NCBI RefSeq assembly: GCF_001513785.1
Contig: NZ_LNQS01000008.1
Span: 434,001 to 498,000, forward strand
Source of the DNA: Rheinheimera sp. EpRS3
Lineage (GTDB): Bacteria; Pseudomonadota; Gammaproteobacteria; Enterobacterales; Alteromonadaceae
Direction: 5' to 3'
Length of the DNA stretch: 64,000 nucleotides
Shown: piece after piece, positions 38,275-46,903 of the stretch
Position numbering within the stretch: position 1 is the stretch's first letter
How the letters are laid out: every line of letters begins with the position of its first letter
Notes under the pieces: generated by a model
Told to the model about the DNA's origin: nothing
Databases searched by the model: none
What the model saw: the letters and a program-made list of their open reading frames with translations, nothing else
Translations under genes and position numbers: made by a program

Positions 38275-38790
38275 ATGACAACACTGGCCCAACACCACAG
38301 CACTCCATCACCAAGCCATACTGCCTGGATGGCGACTGAACTAAGCGTGATTAACGAGCTGAACCAGCGCCATGTCAAACAGGTAATGGATTACTCAAAA
38401 GGCTTTTTAGACAAAACCTTCCCGCTGCAGCAAGGCTCGCATAAAGATGTATGCAGTTACGTAGTGTACTACCAGCAGCTGCTGGCATTTTTTGCCGACG
38501 GCAGCACCAGTGGCCTGCAAACCCCGGCGCAGTTTGTTGCGTTAAGCGGCCACCGTGAAGCGCCCTGTTCTATCGTGCTGAACAATAATGGCCGTCACGT
38601 CGAGCTGATTTTAAACCGCAGCGGCATTAACGGTTGCCAGGATAAAGCCAGCATTGATGATATTCAGCTGCAAACCTCCGAGCCAGATTGCGTCTGGTTT
38701 AGCATGGTAACCGGCCGCCAGGTTAGCTGCGCCCATAAGGGTAATAAGCAGTTTACCTGCAAAGACGGCCAGCCATATTCGCTGGTATAA
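38275..38790 (+). CDS. Stand-alone malate synthase G-like domain protein (no TIM barrel)
   Basis: A 171-residue soluble protein. From residue 43 on (FLDKTFPLQQGSHKDVCSY, LQTPAQFVALSG, APCSIVLNNNGRHVELILN, DKASIDDIQLQ) it follows, in order, the segment of malate synthase G (GlcB) between the N-terminal helices and the catalytic barrel (FLDESLPLENGSYQDV, LRTPAQFVGYRG, CILLKNNGLHIELQID, DPAHINDVIVEA, from memory of the E. coli protein). The catalytic barrel with its Arg, Glu and Asp is absent and no frame continues it. It has its own strong hairpin, so it is a finished gene rather than a truncation by the next one. It faces a ScfR-like regulator and may be a regulatory or binding protein in glyoxylate/acetate metabolism. 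Confidence 0.7.
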   Translation: MTTLAQHHSTPSPSHTAWMATELSVINELNQRHVKQVMDYSKGFLDKTFPLQQGSHKDVCSYVVYYQQLLAFFADGSTSGLQTPAQFVALSGHREAPCSIVLNNNGRHVELILNRSGINGCQDKASIDDIQLQTSEPDCVWFSMVTGRQVSCAHKGNKQFTCKDGQPYSLV

Positions 38791-38796
38791 CATCTG

Positions 38797-38832
38797 CAAC
38801 CCCTGAAGTTACCAGCTCAACTTCAGGGGTTG
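38797..38832 (+). terminator. Strong hairpin after the MSG-domain gene
   Basis: A perfect 14-bp stem (CAACCCCTGAAGTT with AACTTCAGGGGTTG) and 8-base loop. It is followed by TATAAA rather than a T run, so it may protect the 3' end or terminate partially. Confidence 0.7.
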
Positions 38833-38940
38833 TATAAATGCGCGTTAAACAGCGGAAATAAATCTCATATATGTTTATTTTCATAGCTGAACATGTAAAA
38901 ATTCTGCATCCACTAAATAATGCCCCAATAAGAGTTTTAT

Positions 38941-39243
38941 ATGTGCCTGACGAAACACCTGGCCACAGTTATTTTGCTATTAACTCTTAACGGCTGCACT
39001 GTGTTCGGTATGATTGCAGATGGGGCGGCCGAAAACAAAGCTGAGAAACACCGTCCAGTAATGGAGCAAGGCTCAAGTAAAGAACGCATTAGCACTCTTA
39101 GCCAAATTGGCCTTGAAGCAGATATTGCCATTGTAAAAAAAATTAAAGATGTACTGACCCCTGAGCAAAACAAGCCCAAAGTACGCTGTACGATGGAAAA
39201 CGGCCTGCGCATTTGTTATGAAGAAGGCGCTGAAGGCTACTAA
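38941..39243 (+). CDS. Small lipoprotein of unknown function
   Basis: A 100-residue protein with signal peptide and lipobox LTLNGC (Cys19), then a short charged body ending with a possible disulfide pair (VRCTMENGLRICYEEG). Start ATG at 38941 has a poor upstream site. No family recognised. It is followed by another small gene 85 bases later on the same strand. Confidence 0.65.
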   Translation: MCLTKHLATVILLLTLNGCTVFGMIADGAAENKAEKHRPVMEQGSSKERISTLSQIGLEADIAIVKKIKDVLTPEQNKPKVRCTMENGLRICYEEGAEGY

Positions 39244-39328
39244 AAACCACTTTTCTGTTACGGGGCATTAAAGTTTTCCGGGCCGCAGCCGATACAGGGC
39301 AACCTATACTTTAAGCCGCCTGCCTTTT

Positions 39329-39778
39329 ATGCAAATTAATACTCTGCAACCCCAGCTTGTTAGCTTAAAACTCAACCAGCCAAAACAAACGGCAGCCGGT
39401 GCAACCACCTCTGCTATCAATAACAATACTATGCCGGGTGCTTATGTCAGCTTGTCAGAGCTGGGCAAAACCAAAGCCAAACAAGCAGAGCAAAATAAAG
39501 ATATTGATGACAGCAATCTGCCGGATATTATTAAGCAAATATTAAAAACTATCCGCGATCTTAAGCAGGAAATTGCCGATAAGCAGGCCGAAATAGATAA
39601 AGCGACACAAGACGGACTGCAATCAGAACAACAGCGGGAAAAACTGAAGCTATTGCAAACTGAGCTAGGCATGCTAAACAGCGCTCTTGGCAGCGCCCAA
39701 CAAAGCCTGAATAAAGCTATGCAGCAGCAAGATCTAAGCGATGAACAAATACAAACTGCCTTAGCGCTGATGCTATAA
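39329..39778 (+). CDS. Coiled-coil protein of unknown function
   Basis: A 149-residue cytoplasmic protein without signal or membrane segment. Residues about 65-140 are strongly coiled-coil (IKQILKTIRDLKQEIADKQ, then QREKLKLLQTELGMLNSALG). The N-terminal YVSLSELGKTKAKQAEQ motif is typical of small Alteromonadales proteins I cannot name. It is convergent with the PAS gene, with only 11 bases between the stops. Confidence 0.6.
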   Translation: MQINTLQPQLVSLKLNQPKQTAAGATTSAINNNTMPGAYVSLSELGKTKAKQAEQNKDIDDSNLPDIIKQILKTIRDLKQEIADKQAEIDKATQDGLQSEQQREKLKLLQTELGMLNSALGSAQQSLNKAMQQQDLSDEQIQTALALML

Positions 39779-39789
39779 CGCTAAATTGC

Positions 39790-40602
39790 TTAGTTACACT
39801 GCAGCTGTTTACGCTGACGTCTATCGGTTGCAACCAGCAACAGTTCATCAATATTCGTCGTATTTTTCCGGCAAACGGGGCTTATGCTAACTGCCACTTC
39901 AACATTATTGCCATCCTTGTCGGTCATGCTGGTATCTAACTGCAGGGTTTCAGCTTTGCCAAAGCCCGCTCTACCTTTTGCTGTAAACATTGCCCGCAAA
40001 CGGTGTAGTGCGTCACTGGCAGTGTCGGTTTGCCCAAACAGCGTCATAATGTTCTGCCCGGCAAGGCTCCCGGCCTTATAACGCAGTAAAGTTTCTGCAG
40101 AGGAATTATTAAAACGAACGGTGCCGTCCGGGCTTAATACCATAATGACTAACTCAGTGGCTGAATTTAGTACAGCTTGCAGCCTGGCATTGGCTTTTTG
40201 TAACCTTTGGGCATATATCATAGTGTCGTTTTGAGTTTTTATCAGCTCCCGCTCAAAGCGGGAACGCTCACGCGCCGGAAAAATAACCCAGCGATAACAC
40301 TGCTGCTGGCGAAACTCACCACGGCTGCAATTAAGCAATACTGGCAGCTGAGGCTCTGTGCGGGCGCGTACTTTAAGATAAATTTCTTTCACACTGCCCT
40401 GGCGGTGTAATAGTGGCCAAACATGGGTTTGCAAAAAAATCTGTGATGCTTTCGGGAAAATCTCACTGATATTGGTATTAATGGCACAGTCGCCAAATTC
40501 GTCAGTAAATGCCCGGTTTACCTGCAGCACAATTCCCACCTCGTCTGTAATTACCAGCGGACAAGGCAGAAAATTTATATCATCTGTAATAACCACCTCC
40601 AC
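39790..40602 (-). CDS. Two-PAS-domain protein without output domain, partner of the RsbQ-like hydrolase
   Basis: About 270 residues with PAS 1 (PCPLVITDEVGIVLQVNRAF) and, after a helical linker (residues near 125-150), PAS 2 (LNSATELVIMVLSPDGTVRF). It ends at ATDRRQRKQLQ, where PAS proteins usually run on into a kinase or GGDEF domain, so no output domain is present. The start is unsure: GTG at 40602, or ATT at 40590 that follows GGAGG; both overlap the end of the hydrolase gene, implying coupling. In Bacillus RsbP the PAS domain pairs with RsbQ, so this is the likely sensor partner here. Confidence 0.75.
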   Translation of the reverse strand: MEVVITDDINFLPCPLVITDEVGIVLQVNRAFTDEFGDCAINTNISEIFPKASQIFLQTHVWPLLHRQGSVKEIYLKVRARTEPQLPVLLNCSRGEFRQQQCYRWVIFPARERSRFERELIKTQNDTMIYAQRLQKANARLQAVLNSATELVIMVLSPDGTVRFNNSSAETLLRYKAGSLAGQNIMTLFGQTDTASDALHRLRAMFTAKGRAGFGKAETLQLDTSMTDKDGNNVEVAVSISPVCRKNTTNIDELLLVATDRRQRKQLQCN

Positions 40603-41401
40603 CCTGCCCAGCCAGATACTGCGACATAGCATCAATAATCAGTTGCGGGTGGCTCATATGAGCAACATGGCCCGCCACATCCAATACTACCAAGTCACTG
40701 TTTTTCAGCTGGCGGTGCACAAACTCGCCTACCGCTACCGAAGCCAGCGCATCCTGTTTATGCTGCAACACTAAACAAGGTGTTGCCACTTTGGCGAAAT
40801 CTTCACGGTTGTCAGCAAAAAAGGTGGCTTTGGCAAACTGTTTCATCACCAGCGGATCGGTAGAGCAAAAGCTGTCAGACAGCCGCCCGCTAATAGTGCT
40901 GGCTTCGCCAGCGACTACAGGCGCCAGATAGTTAGCCCAACCCAGATAGTTTTGCTGCATTAAATCCAGTAGCTCGTGCAAATCGGATGGTTCAAAGCCA
41001 CCGAAATAGTGCGGCGGGTCATTGAGAAAACACGGCGAGGGACCAAGCAAAATCATGTTAGAAAACAGTCCAGGCTGGGCTATAGCCGCCAGAATACCGA
41101 TACTGCAACTGACTGAGTGGCCAACAAAAACAACATTGTTGGTTAAGCTCAACGCTGCGCAAATTTCAATAATGTCCTGAGCATAGCCCTGCAAAGTAGC
41201 ATAGCGCCCGGCATCATAGGCACTGATATCTGACTGGCCGCTGCCGACATAGTCAAACAGCAGTTGAAAATGGCTGTGTTGAAACGCAGGAGTAATCTGA
41301 TTCCACATGGTCTGGTCGCAGCCAAAACCATGGCCATACAACAGCACCGGAGCCGTCGGATCGCCAACAGTTTGCACATTATTTCTTTGCAGAATGTTCA
41401 T
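40580..41401 (-). CDS. RsbQ-like alpha/beta hydrolase
   Basis: A 273-residue alpha/beta hydrolase very like Bacillus RsbQ: GHGFGCDQTMWNQITPAF, LLFDYVGSGQSDISAYD, GYAQDIIEICAALSL and LGPSPCFLNDPPHYFGGFE. The triad is Ser96 (VGHSVS), Asp217 and His245 (AGHVAHMSHP). RsbQ binds a hydrophobic small molecule and activates the PAS-phosphatase RsbP; plant KAI2/D14 karrikin and strigolactone receptors belong to the same group. It overlaps the downstream PAS gene, so the pair is a signalling module. The ligand and target are unknown. Confidence 0.88.
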   Translation of the reverse strand: MNILQRNNVQTVGDPTAPVLLYGHGFGCDQTMWNQITPAFQHSHFQLLFDYVGSGQSDISAYDAGRYATLQGYAQDIIEICAALSLTNNVVFVGHSVSCSIGILAAIAQPGLFSNMILLGPSPCFLNDPPHYFGGFEPSDLHELLDLMQQNYLGWANYLAPVVAGEASTISGRLSDSFCSTDPLVMKQFAKATFFADNREDFAKVATPCLVLQHKQDALASVAVGEFVHRQLKNSDLVVLDVAGHVAHMSHPQLIIDAMSQYLAGQGGGGYYR

Positions 41402-41500
41402 TAAGCCAGTGTTCGCAACAAATATCTTAAAAACGTACCTTTTACAGGTTTTTTATCATACTGTCACTTCTGCTAAAAACAAAGCTGAACAGAGAGCCTG

Positions 41501-41661
41501 ATGTTGGGTATATATGCAACGCCATGATGTAAAGCGGCTGAGACTGATGAGTTCTTTAGCCAGGCATTGGTGATACCACCACAAAATGTTATTTTATCAG
41601 TCTGGCAACTTTCAACACCTGCTTAGTAGTACAACCGAAGTGCAGCCAATACACCCAACAT
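41501..41661. repeat. Short inverted repeat flanking a gene-free stretch
   Basis: ATGTTGGGTATATA at 41501 and its near reverse complement AATACACCCAACAT at 41648-41661 bracket about 130 bases inside the 280-base gap between the hydrolase and ygjP genes. I see no gene in this gap. Confidence 0.35.
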
Positions 41662-41681
41662 GCAATAATTGAGCTTTAGCA

Positions 41682-42197
41682 ATGCAAGATTTGATTTACC
41701 TGCGCCAATATCCCGACACACTTCAACAGCAAGTACGCCAGTTGCTGGCAGAAAATCAGTTGGGTAGCACCTTACAGCGCCGCTACCCCAACCAAAGCCA
41801 CAGCGTGCAAACCGACAAAGCCTTGTATGAATTTACCCAGGAGCTGAAACGGCAATGGCTGCGCAGCAGTGAGCCGGTTAGCAAAGTGATATTCGACCCT
41901 AAAATTCATATTATTAACAACGCCCTGGGCACTCATACGCAAATTAGCCGGGTGCAGGGCGGCAAATTAAAAAGCAAAAATGAGATCAGAATAGCCGCAC
42001 TGCTAAAGCAGCTACCCCTACCACTGCTGCAAATGGTAGTGGTGCACGAACTGGCGCACTTACGCGAAAAAGACCACAACAAAGCTTTTTACAAACTTTG
42101 CCAGCATATGCAGCCTGATTATCACCAGCTTGAACTGGACTTACGCCTGTATCTCACCTTATTTGAACAGCGCGGTGAAAATACCGTATCAACATAA
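41682..42197 (+). CDS. YgjP-like zinc metallopeptidase (DUF45)
   Basis: A 171-residue cytoplasmic protein with the zinc motif HELAHLREKDHNKAFYKLC near residues 122-140 (HExxH plus the later His), which is the YgjP/DUF45 signature and close in layout to SprT-type proteases. Substrate unknown. Monocistronic, convergent with the following membrane-protein gene. Confidence 0.85.
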   Translation: MQDLIYLRQYPDTLQQQVRQLLAENQLGSTLQRRYPNQSHSVQTDKALYEFTQELKRQWLRSSEPVSKVIFDPKIHIINNALGTHTQISRVQGGKLKSKNEIRIAALLKQLPLPLLQMVVVHELAHLREKDHNKAFYKLCQHMQPDYHQLELDLRLYLTLFEQRGENTVST

Positions 42198-42210
42198 CTA
42201 CCATGCCCGT

Positions 42211-42885
42211 TCAACTGAACAAAAACCACAGCCAGACGCCAGCGAGCACCAGCAAAGCCGCACCAATCTGACGCGAATAACGTTTCCACAGCTTTAGCGC
42301 CGCTTCACCGGCGACATTTACCAGTATTACCAGGCCAAAATAACGCACCGACCGCGACAACGTAACCGCAAGTAAAAACAGCAAGAATGAATAGCCTGTA
42401 GCGCCGGCTGCCAGCATCGCTATTTGCAGTGGCGTTGGCGTTACGCCTACCGCCAATACCGATATAAAGCCGTTATTATGTATTTCCTCGGCAAAGCTGT
42501 CATAAGCCTGTGCCCCGCCAAACAGGCTGATCAAAGTATCGCCCCATTGCTCCATCGCCAGCGCACCTAGCCAATATCCCAGCGCGGCAGCAGTGATATT
42601 GCCAGCCAGTGCCACAGAGGCAATGGTCCAGCGCCGTCGCGATTGGCTAAGCATCCACGGAATTAAAATCGCCTCTATCGGTATCGGTATAATCAGCGTT
42701 TCCATCATCGACAGCACAAATAACAACGGCAATGCGTAGGCAGACCGATCCAGACGGTCCAGCCAGGTTTCGGCCGATAATTCTTTGGAATCCAGCATCG
42801 TATTAAAAATCCTAATAAGCCTGCTTTTCACATCTGGCATAAACAGGCAGTAACGTAAAAAATAACGCGGTGCAGTGCTGAACAT
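42211..42885 (-). CDS. YqaA/DedA-type inner-membrane protein
   Basis: Up to 224 residues with about five hydrophobic segments; LAGNITAAALGYWLGALAME and VGVTPTPLQIAMLAAGATG, SRSVRYFGL are typical of the YqaA branch of SNARE-associated/DedA proteins, which may move lipids. The start is not certain: ATG at 42885, 42840 or 42798 are all possible, and the membrane part begins only after the last of these. Confidence 0.75.
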   Translation of the reverse strand: MFSTAPRYFLRYCLFMPDVKSRLIRIFNTMLDSKELSAETWLDRLDRSAYALPLLFVLSMMETLIIPIPIEAILIPWMLSQSRRRWTIASVALAGNITAAALGYWLGALAMEQWGDTLISLFGGAQAYDSFAEEIHNNGFISVLAVGVTPTPLQIAMLAAGATGYSFLLFLLAVTLSRSVRYFGLVILVNVAGEAALKLWKRYSRQIGAALLVLAGVWLWFLFS

Positions 42886-43024
42886 TCTCGCGGTTAGCTT
42901 GCAGGCATTATCTTACCCGCAAGTTATAAAACTTCACACTTAGCTTCAATTTGATTGCAATCAATTACATTTCATCGCCAGCTGACACGCTACCATTTCG
43001 GCTAAACCACTGTCGAGAAATAGC

Positions 43025-43714
43025 ATGATGAAAATTAGCGCCCCCCTGCTGGCTGGCAGCCTGTTGCTGCTAACCGGCTGCGATATTGAATACGGCACCT
43101 TGCCAGCACATTATTATGATTTTCGCCAGGGTGCTCACCAGTGGCAGCCGGGCTTTTCTGATTACCCAAGCGACAACGCTGATATCTATCAACTGCAAAG
43201 TGGTATGCGCGACCTGCCAGCAGGTTTCTCCGGTAAAGGCCTATATCTGGCAGGCATGAACCGCAGCGACGATTTGTTTATGTACATCAAAAAGCAAATA
43301 ACCGGGTTAGAACCTTCCACCCGCTATCAGCTGTCGGCTTCACTGCGCTTTTTAACCGATGCCGGTGCAGATTGTGTAGGTATAGGCGGTGCACCGGGTG
43401 AGTCGGTTTACTTAAAGTTTGGTTACGCCGCTACAGAGCCCAGGCAAGCCGGTTACTATTTAAATGCCGATAAAGGCAATCAAAGCCAGGACGGTACCCA
43501 GGCCCGTGTTATCGGCAACATCGCCGCGCCTGAATTAAGCTGTAACGGTCAAACCTTTGCCAGCAAAACCGTTAGCGGTAGCGGCAATACACCGCTGCAA
43601 TTTACCAGCAACGCCGATGGTACTATCTGGGTATTTATCGGCACAGACTCCGGCTATGAAGGCCTAACCCGGCTGTATTATCAGGAGCTGGAGCTAAGGT
43701 TTAGGGCTATTTAA
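43025..43714 (+). CDS. Lipoprotein with a beta-sandwich-like body, unknown function
   Basis: A 229-residue lipoprotein, lipobox LLLLTGC (Cys19). The body contains GLEPSTRYQLSASLRFLTDA and a late DGTIWVFIGTDSGYEGLTR, suggesting a jelly-roll domain like those of carbohydrate-binding or similar extracellular proteins. No catalytic motif found. It stands alone, convergent with glutaminase. Confidence 0.7.
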   Translation: MMKISAPLLAGSLLLLTGCDIEYGTLPAHYYDFRQGAHQWQPGFSDYPSDNADIYQLQSGMRDLPAGFSGKGLYLAGMNRSDDLFMYIKKQITGLEPSTRYQLSASLRFLTDAGADCVGIGGAPGESVYLKFGYAATEPRQAGYYLNADKGNQSQDGTQARVIGNIAAPELSCNGQTFASKTVSGSGNTPLQFTSNADGTIWVFIGTDSGYEGLTRLYYQELELRFRAI

Positions 43715-43729
43715 CAGCGATTGGTCGCA

Positions 43730-44662
43730 TTAAAACAACGACAACCCCAGCTCGTCGGCCAGCTGTTGAATTAACTGCATGGCCACCACCGAGTTACCAT
43801 AGCTGTTAAGTGGCGGGCTCCAGGCGGTTATCACACCAAATTGCGGCACTATCGCCACAATAGCACCACCTACGCCACTTTTAGCTGGTAAGCCCACTTT
43901 AAAGGCAAACTCACCAGACTGATCATACATGCCACTGGTAGATAAAATGGCATTAATACGGTGAGCATCACGCCGGCTGCAAATTTGTTCGTTAGTGCTT
44001 GGCTGCACGCCGCGGTTGGCTAAAAACAACAACGAACGCGCCAGTTGCTCGCAGCTGATTGCGGTGGCGCATTGGTGAAAATAATGCTCCAGCACTTGCG
44101 GCACGTCCGCTTCAATATTACCGAAACTTTTCATCAGATACGCCATAGCCGCGTTGCGGTTGCCGTGCTCAAGTTCAGACAAATACACCTGCTGGTCGGC
44201 GTAAAGCGCTTCTTCCCCGGCTAAACGGCGTAAAAAAGTTAAAAACGCACTTTTGCTGGCCGAGTAATGGCTAACCAGCACATCAGCCACCACAATGGCG
44301 CCGGCATTAATCATCGGGTTGCGGGGTATCCCCTGCTCCCACTCCAACTGCACTATAGAATTAAACGGCTGGCCGGAAGGTTCCATATTTACCCGCTGCC
44401 ACAGCTCATCACCCAAGCGGTTCATTGCCATTACCAGGCCAAAGATCTTAGAAATACTTTGCAACGAAAAGCTTTGTTGTGCAGCGCCGGCGCTATGCAG
44501 CCGGCCATCCAGCGTGGCCACCGCCACCGCAGCTTGCTGCGGCGCCACTTGCGCCAGAGCCGGAATGTAATCGGCCACTTTACCGGTGCTGTACAATGGT
44601 TGGCTCTGCGCTAACATTTGCTGCAACAAGGCACTAAGATCGGTGGTATTCGTTATCGGCAA
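43730..44662 (-). CDS. glsA: Glutaminase
   Basis: A 310-residue serine-dependent beta-lactamase-fold glutaminase: FSLQSISKIFGLVMAMNRLG with the active Ser-x-x-Lys, NPMINAGAIVVADVL, YDQSGEFAFKVGLPAKSGVGG. It deaminates glutamine to glutamate and ammonia. I set the start at TTG 44662 because AGGAGG ends 6 bases before it; an earlier GTG at 44677 would sit within that site. Confidence 0.93.
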   Translation of the reverse strand: MPITNTTDLSALLQQMLAQSQPLYSTGKVADYIPALAQVAPQQAAVAVATLDGRLHSAGAAQQSFSLQSISKIFGLVMAMNRLGDELWQRVNMEPSGQPFNSIVQLEWEQGIPRNPMINAGAIVVADVLVSHYSASKSAFLTFLRRLAGEEALYADQQVYLSELEHGNRNAAMAYLMKSFGNIEADVPQVLEHYFHQCATAISCEQLARSLLFLANRGVQPSTNEQICSRRDAHRINAILSTSGMYDQSGEFAFKVGLPAKSGVGGAIVAIVPQFGVITAWSPPLNSYGNSVVAMQLIQQLADELGLSLF

Positions 44663-44793
44663 GGCTGCCTCCTGCACTATTCTCTATGCTGGCAGTATGC
44701 CACAGCAGCATAGTAACCGGGGCATTTTGCCGCTTTGCATTAGCGCGGAATTTCTGTTGATATAGCATTTTTTGCTTTAGTGAATAACGTCTT

Positions 44794-45525
44794 ATGCTGA
44801 AATGGTGCCGCCGTCTGCACAACTGGCTGGGTTTACTGTTGGTAGTACAAATACTGCTGTGGTTTTTAAGCGGCCTGGTAATGGCTATTTTGCCGATAGA
44901 ACAAGTGCGGGGCGAACATTTACACGCTCAGCCTGATACGCTGTGGCATCAGGCCAGCGTTAATCCGGCCGGCGTGTTGGCACAACACAGCACACAGGCC
45001 ACTATCAGTCTGAGCCAACAGCTGACACTAAGCGATAACCAGCTTAATGCTGAGCCGGTATATCTGGTAGACGATGCCGGCCAGCGCTTTCGATACAGCG
45101 CTGTTGACGGCACGTTATTAACGGCATTATCTGAGCAGGACATCACCGCACTTGCGCAAGCGCAATACCGGGGTAATGGCACGCTTCGCCGGATAACGCT
45201 GCTACAACAAACCCCGGCAGAGGTACGACACTTACCAGCACCACTATGGCAATTGCAGTTTGCCGACAGCGACAACAGCATTTTTTATCTCGACCCGGCT
45301 ACCGGCTCGGTACTCAGAGTGCGTACAGATGGCTGGCGGCTGTTCGATTTTTTCTGGATGCTGCATATTATGGATTACGACGAGCGCAGCAACTTTAACA
45401 ACCCGCTGCTTATCAGCACCGCCGCTGCATCTTTACTGTTTACACTAACCGGCATTCTGCTGCTGTGGCAGCGCTACCGACCCAGACGGCATCAACTAAC
45501 ACCAGGCAATGTTCAGCCCGGTTAG
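44794..45525 (+). CDS. PepSY-domain membrane protein
   Basis: A 243-residue protein with an N-terminal helix (LHNWLGLLLVVQILLWFLSG), a periplasmic PepSY-like region, and a C-terminal helix (ISTAAASLLFTLTGILLLW) after WMLHIMDYDER. Such proteins often accompany iron uptake or redox partners. It is followed 11 bases later by a Rof-like gene. Confidence 0.8.
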   Translation: MLKWCRRLHNWLGLLLVVQILLWFLSGLVMAILPIEQVRGEHLHAQPDTLWHQASVNPAGVLAQHSTQATISLSQQLTLSDNQLNAEPVYLVDDAGQRFRYSAVDGTLLTALSEQDITALAQAQYRGNGTLRRITLLQQTPAEVRHLPAPLWQLQFADSDNSIFYLDPATGSVLRVRTDGWRLFDFFWMLHIMDYDERSNFNNPLLISTAAASLLFTLTGILLLWQRYRPRRHQLTPGNVQPG

Positions 45526-45536
45526 ACGGAGGCATT

Positions 45537-45782
45537 ATGCTCAAGTGCGACTTGCATGATTATATTGAAATTGTCTGCCTGTACCATTATCCGCTGAAGC
45601 TAACGCTAAGCTCGGGTGCTGTGCTTAGCGGCACTGCGTTAACCACCCGCTATAACGACAAGCGGCAGGAGTGCTTGGTAATTAAGCAAAACGATAGTGA
45701 ACAACTGGTGCTGCTGGAGGATATTACGCTGCTTGAAGTGACAATAGCTAACCCGCATTTGCAGCAAGTTCGGTTTAAGTAA
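45537..45782 (+). CDS. Rho-binding antiterminator (Rof/YaeO-like)
   Basis: An 81-residue protein, CDLHDYIEIVCLYHYPLKLT at the start, as in the Rof family (CDDYDNLELACQHHLMLTL in E. coli). Rof binds the RNA-entry face of the Rho hexamer and prevents termination. The ATG at 45537 follows CGGAGG. A truncated copy of this gene lies at 48955. Confidence 0.82.
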   Translation: MLKCDLHDYIEIVCLYHYPLKLTLSSGAVLSGTALTTRYNDKRQECLVIKQNDSEQLVLLEDITLLEVTIANPHLQQVRFK

Positions 45783-45790
45783 GCCACCCG

Positions 45791-45916
45791 TTAGCTGCGG
45801 TACTTGCTTGACCACCTTTGCGCTGATTTCTGCAGATGGCGACCAGGTGATGCAAAAACACCATGCATAAACTGTCGAAGCTTGCTGCTGCAACCCTGAT
45901 CTCAAAAGCTTTATAA
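45791..45916 (+). pseudogene. Internally deleted copy of the parDE locus
   Basis: The first 48 bases (to CTGCAGATG) match the region upstream of parD at 50020-50069, and the next 60 match the parD end/parE start at 50319-50378 (GACCAGGTGATGCAAAAACA here, GACCGGGTGAAGCAAAAGCA there). About 250 bases holding the parD body are missing. A parE start remains (MHKLSKLAAA) and stops after 17 codons. Confidence 0.85.
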
Positions 45917-46027
45917 GCCCCCACTAATCGCGATCTAATTAAATTAAATGTAAATTTAATTTGAATAAATAAAGCGTGATGTTTAAAATCTGACAGATAG
46001 TCTTTCTGCTTAACTTAAGGAAATTTT

Positions 46028-46903
46028 ATGCTGACGGATCAACAAAAGCGCGGTATGCAGCGCGTTATCCAAGAAAACCAGCACGAAGTCTGTGTGATCT
46101 CTGTGGAAATGATGGATGAAATTGTCAATAGTCAGGCAGCGCGAGGCAATACTCAAGCGAAATCTCTCTGGGACCAAATAAGGGGTACACTTGAGTTTGG
46201 CGCCAACTACCTCGCTCTTGGTGGAGATATGTCGAAACTGGCACAGCTCGGTTATGCACTAGGTGGCTTAGGCCAGGCGTATGTTAAATCTTATAACGGT
46301 AAATCTTACATCATTCTTAAAGGGCACGCTGGGCTACGCAGAGTGCTTACCGGCACCCGTTATCTTGCAAACAACACTCAGGTAATGGCTTTAGGTTTGG
46401 GTAAGCATGCAGCACAGGCGTCTGTAAGAGCCGGCGGCATTCTTACACTTTATCTGGTGGGTGCTTATAGGGTTGCCGATTTCTTTTTGCGGGATGAGGC
46501 CACTCTTACTCAGCTAATTGGTAATCTGGCCGTTGACGTAGTAAAAGTTGCAATTACTGCAGGCGTTGCCTGGGGCGCTATTGCCGTTGGCGCTGCCATT
46601 GGTATTGCAGTTGGCCCTATAGCTGCGGTAGTGCTGGTTGGTCTTATATTAACACCTGCACTTAATTCTTTAGATAAACAGTTTGGTATTTCAGATAAGG
46701 TTGTGAAAGGTTTAGAGGAGCTATCAGACAGAACGAAAAACTACGCGCAACAAGTGCGCCGTAACCTGCAGAACAAAGCAACACAGACAGCTGCGAAAGC
46801 CGCCAAGCCAGTACTGGATTATATCGTCGACTCTGCCCGCAGAATTGTTATTGATGCTGCCAAACACCAGTTGGATCGTTTCCTGTCTCCAAGGTTATTT
46901 TGA
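46028..46903 (+). CDS. Putative channel-forming toxin
   Basis: A 291-residue protein without a signal peptide. Its polar N-terminal 55 residues are followed by a region with SYNGKSYIILKGHAGLRRVL and TGTRYLANN, and by a long hydrophobic hairpin at 171-208 (VGAAIGIAVGPIAAVVLVG), then SLDKQFGISDKVVKGLEEL. A soluble body with one Ala/Gly-rich hairpin near the C-terminus is the plan of colicin pore domains; the DKQFGIS ending recalls channel-type polymorphic toxins. Two small membrane-protein genes follow at once (first overlap ATGA), as immunity genes would. Function is inferred; no secretion partner is nearby. Confidence 0.5.
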   Translation: MLTDQQKRGMQRVIQENQHEVCVISVEMMDEIVNSQAARGNTQAKSLWDQIRGTLEFGANYLALGGDMSKLAQLGYALGGLGQAYVKSYNGKSYIILKGHAGLRRVLTGTRYLANNTQVMALGLGKHAAQASVRAGGILTLYLVGAYRVADFFLRDEATLTQLIGNLAVDVVKVAITAGVAWGAIAVGAAIGIAVGPIAAVVLVGLILTPALNSLDKQFGISDKVVKGLEELSDRTKNYAQQVRRNLQNKATQTAAKAAKPVLDYIVDSARRIVIDAAKHQLDRFLSPRLF

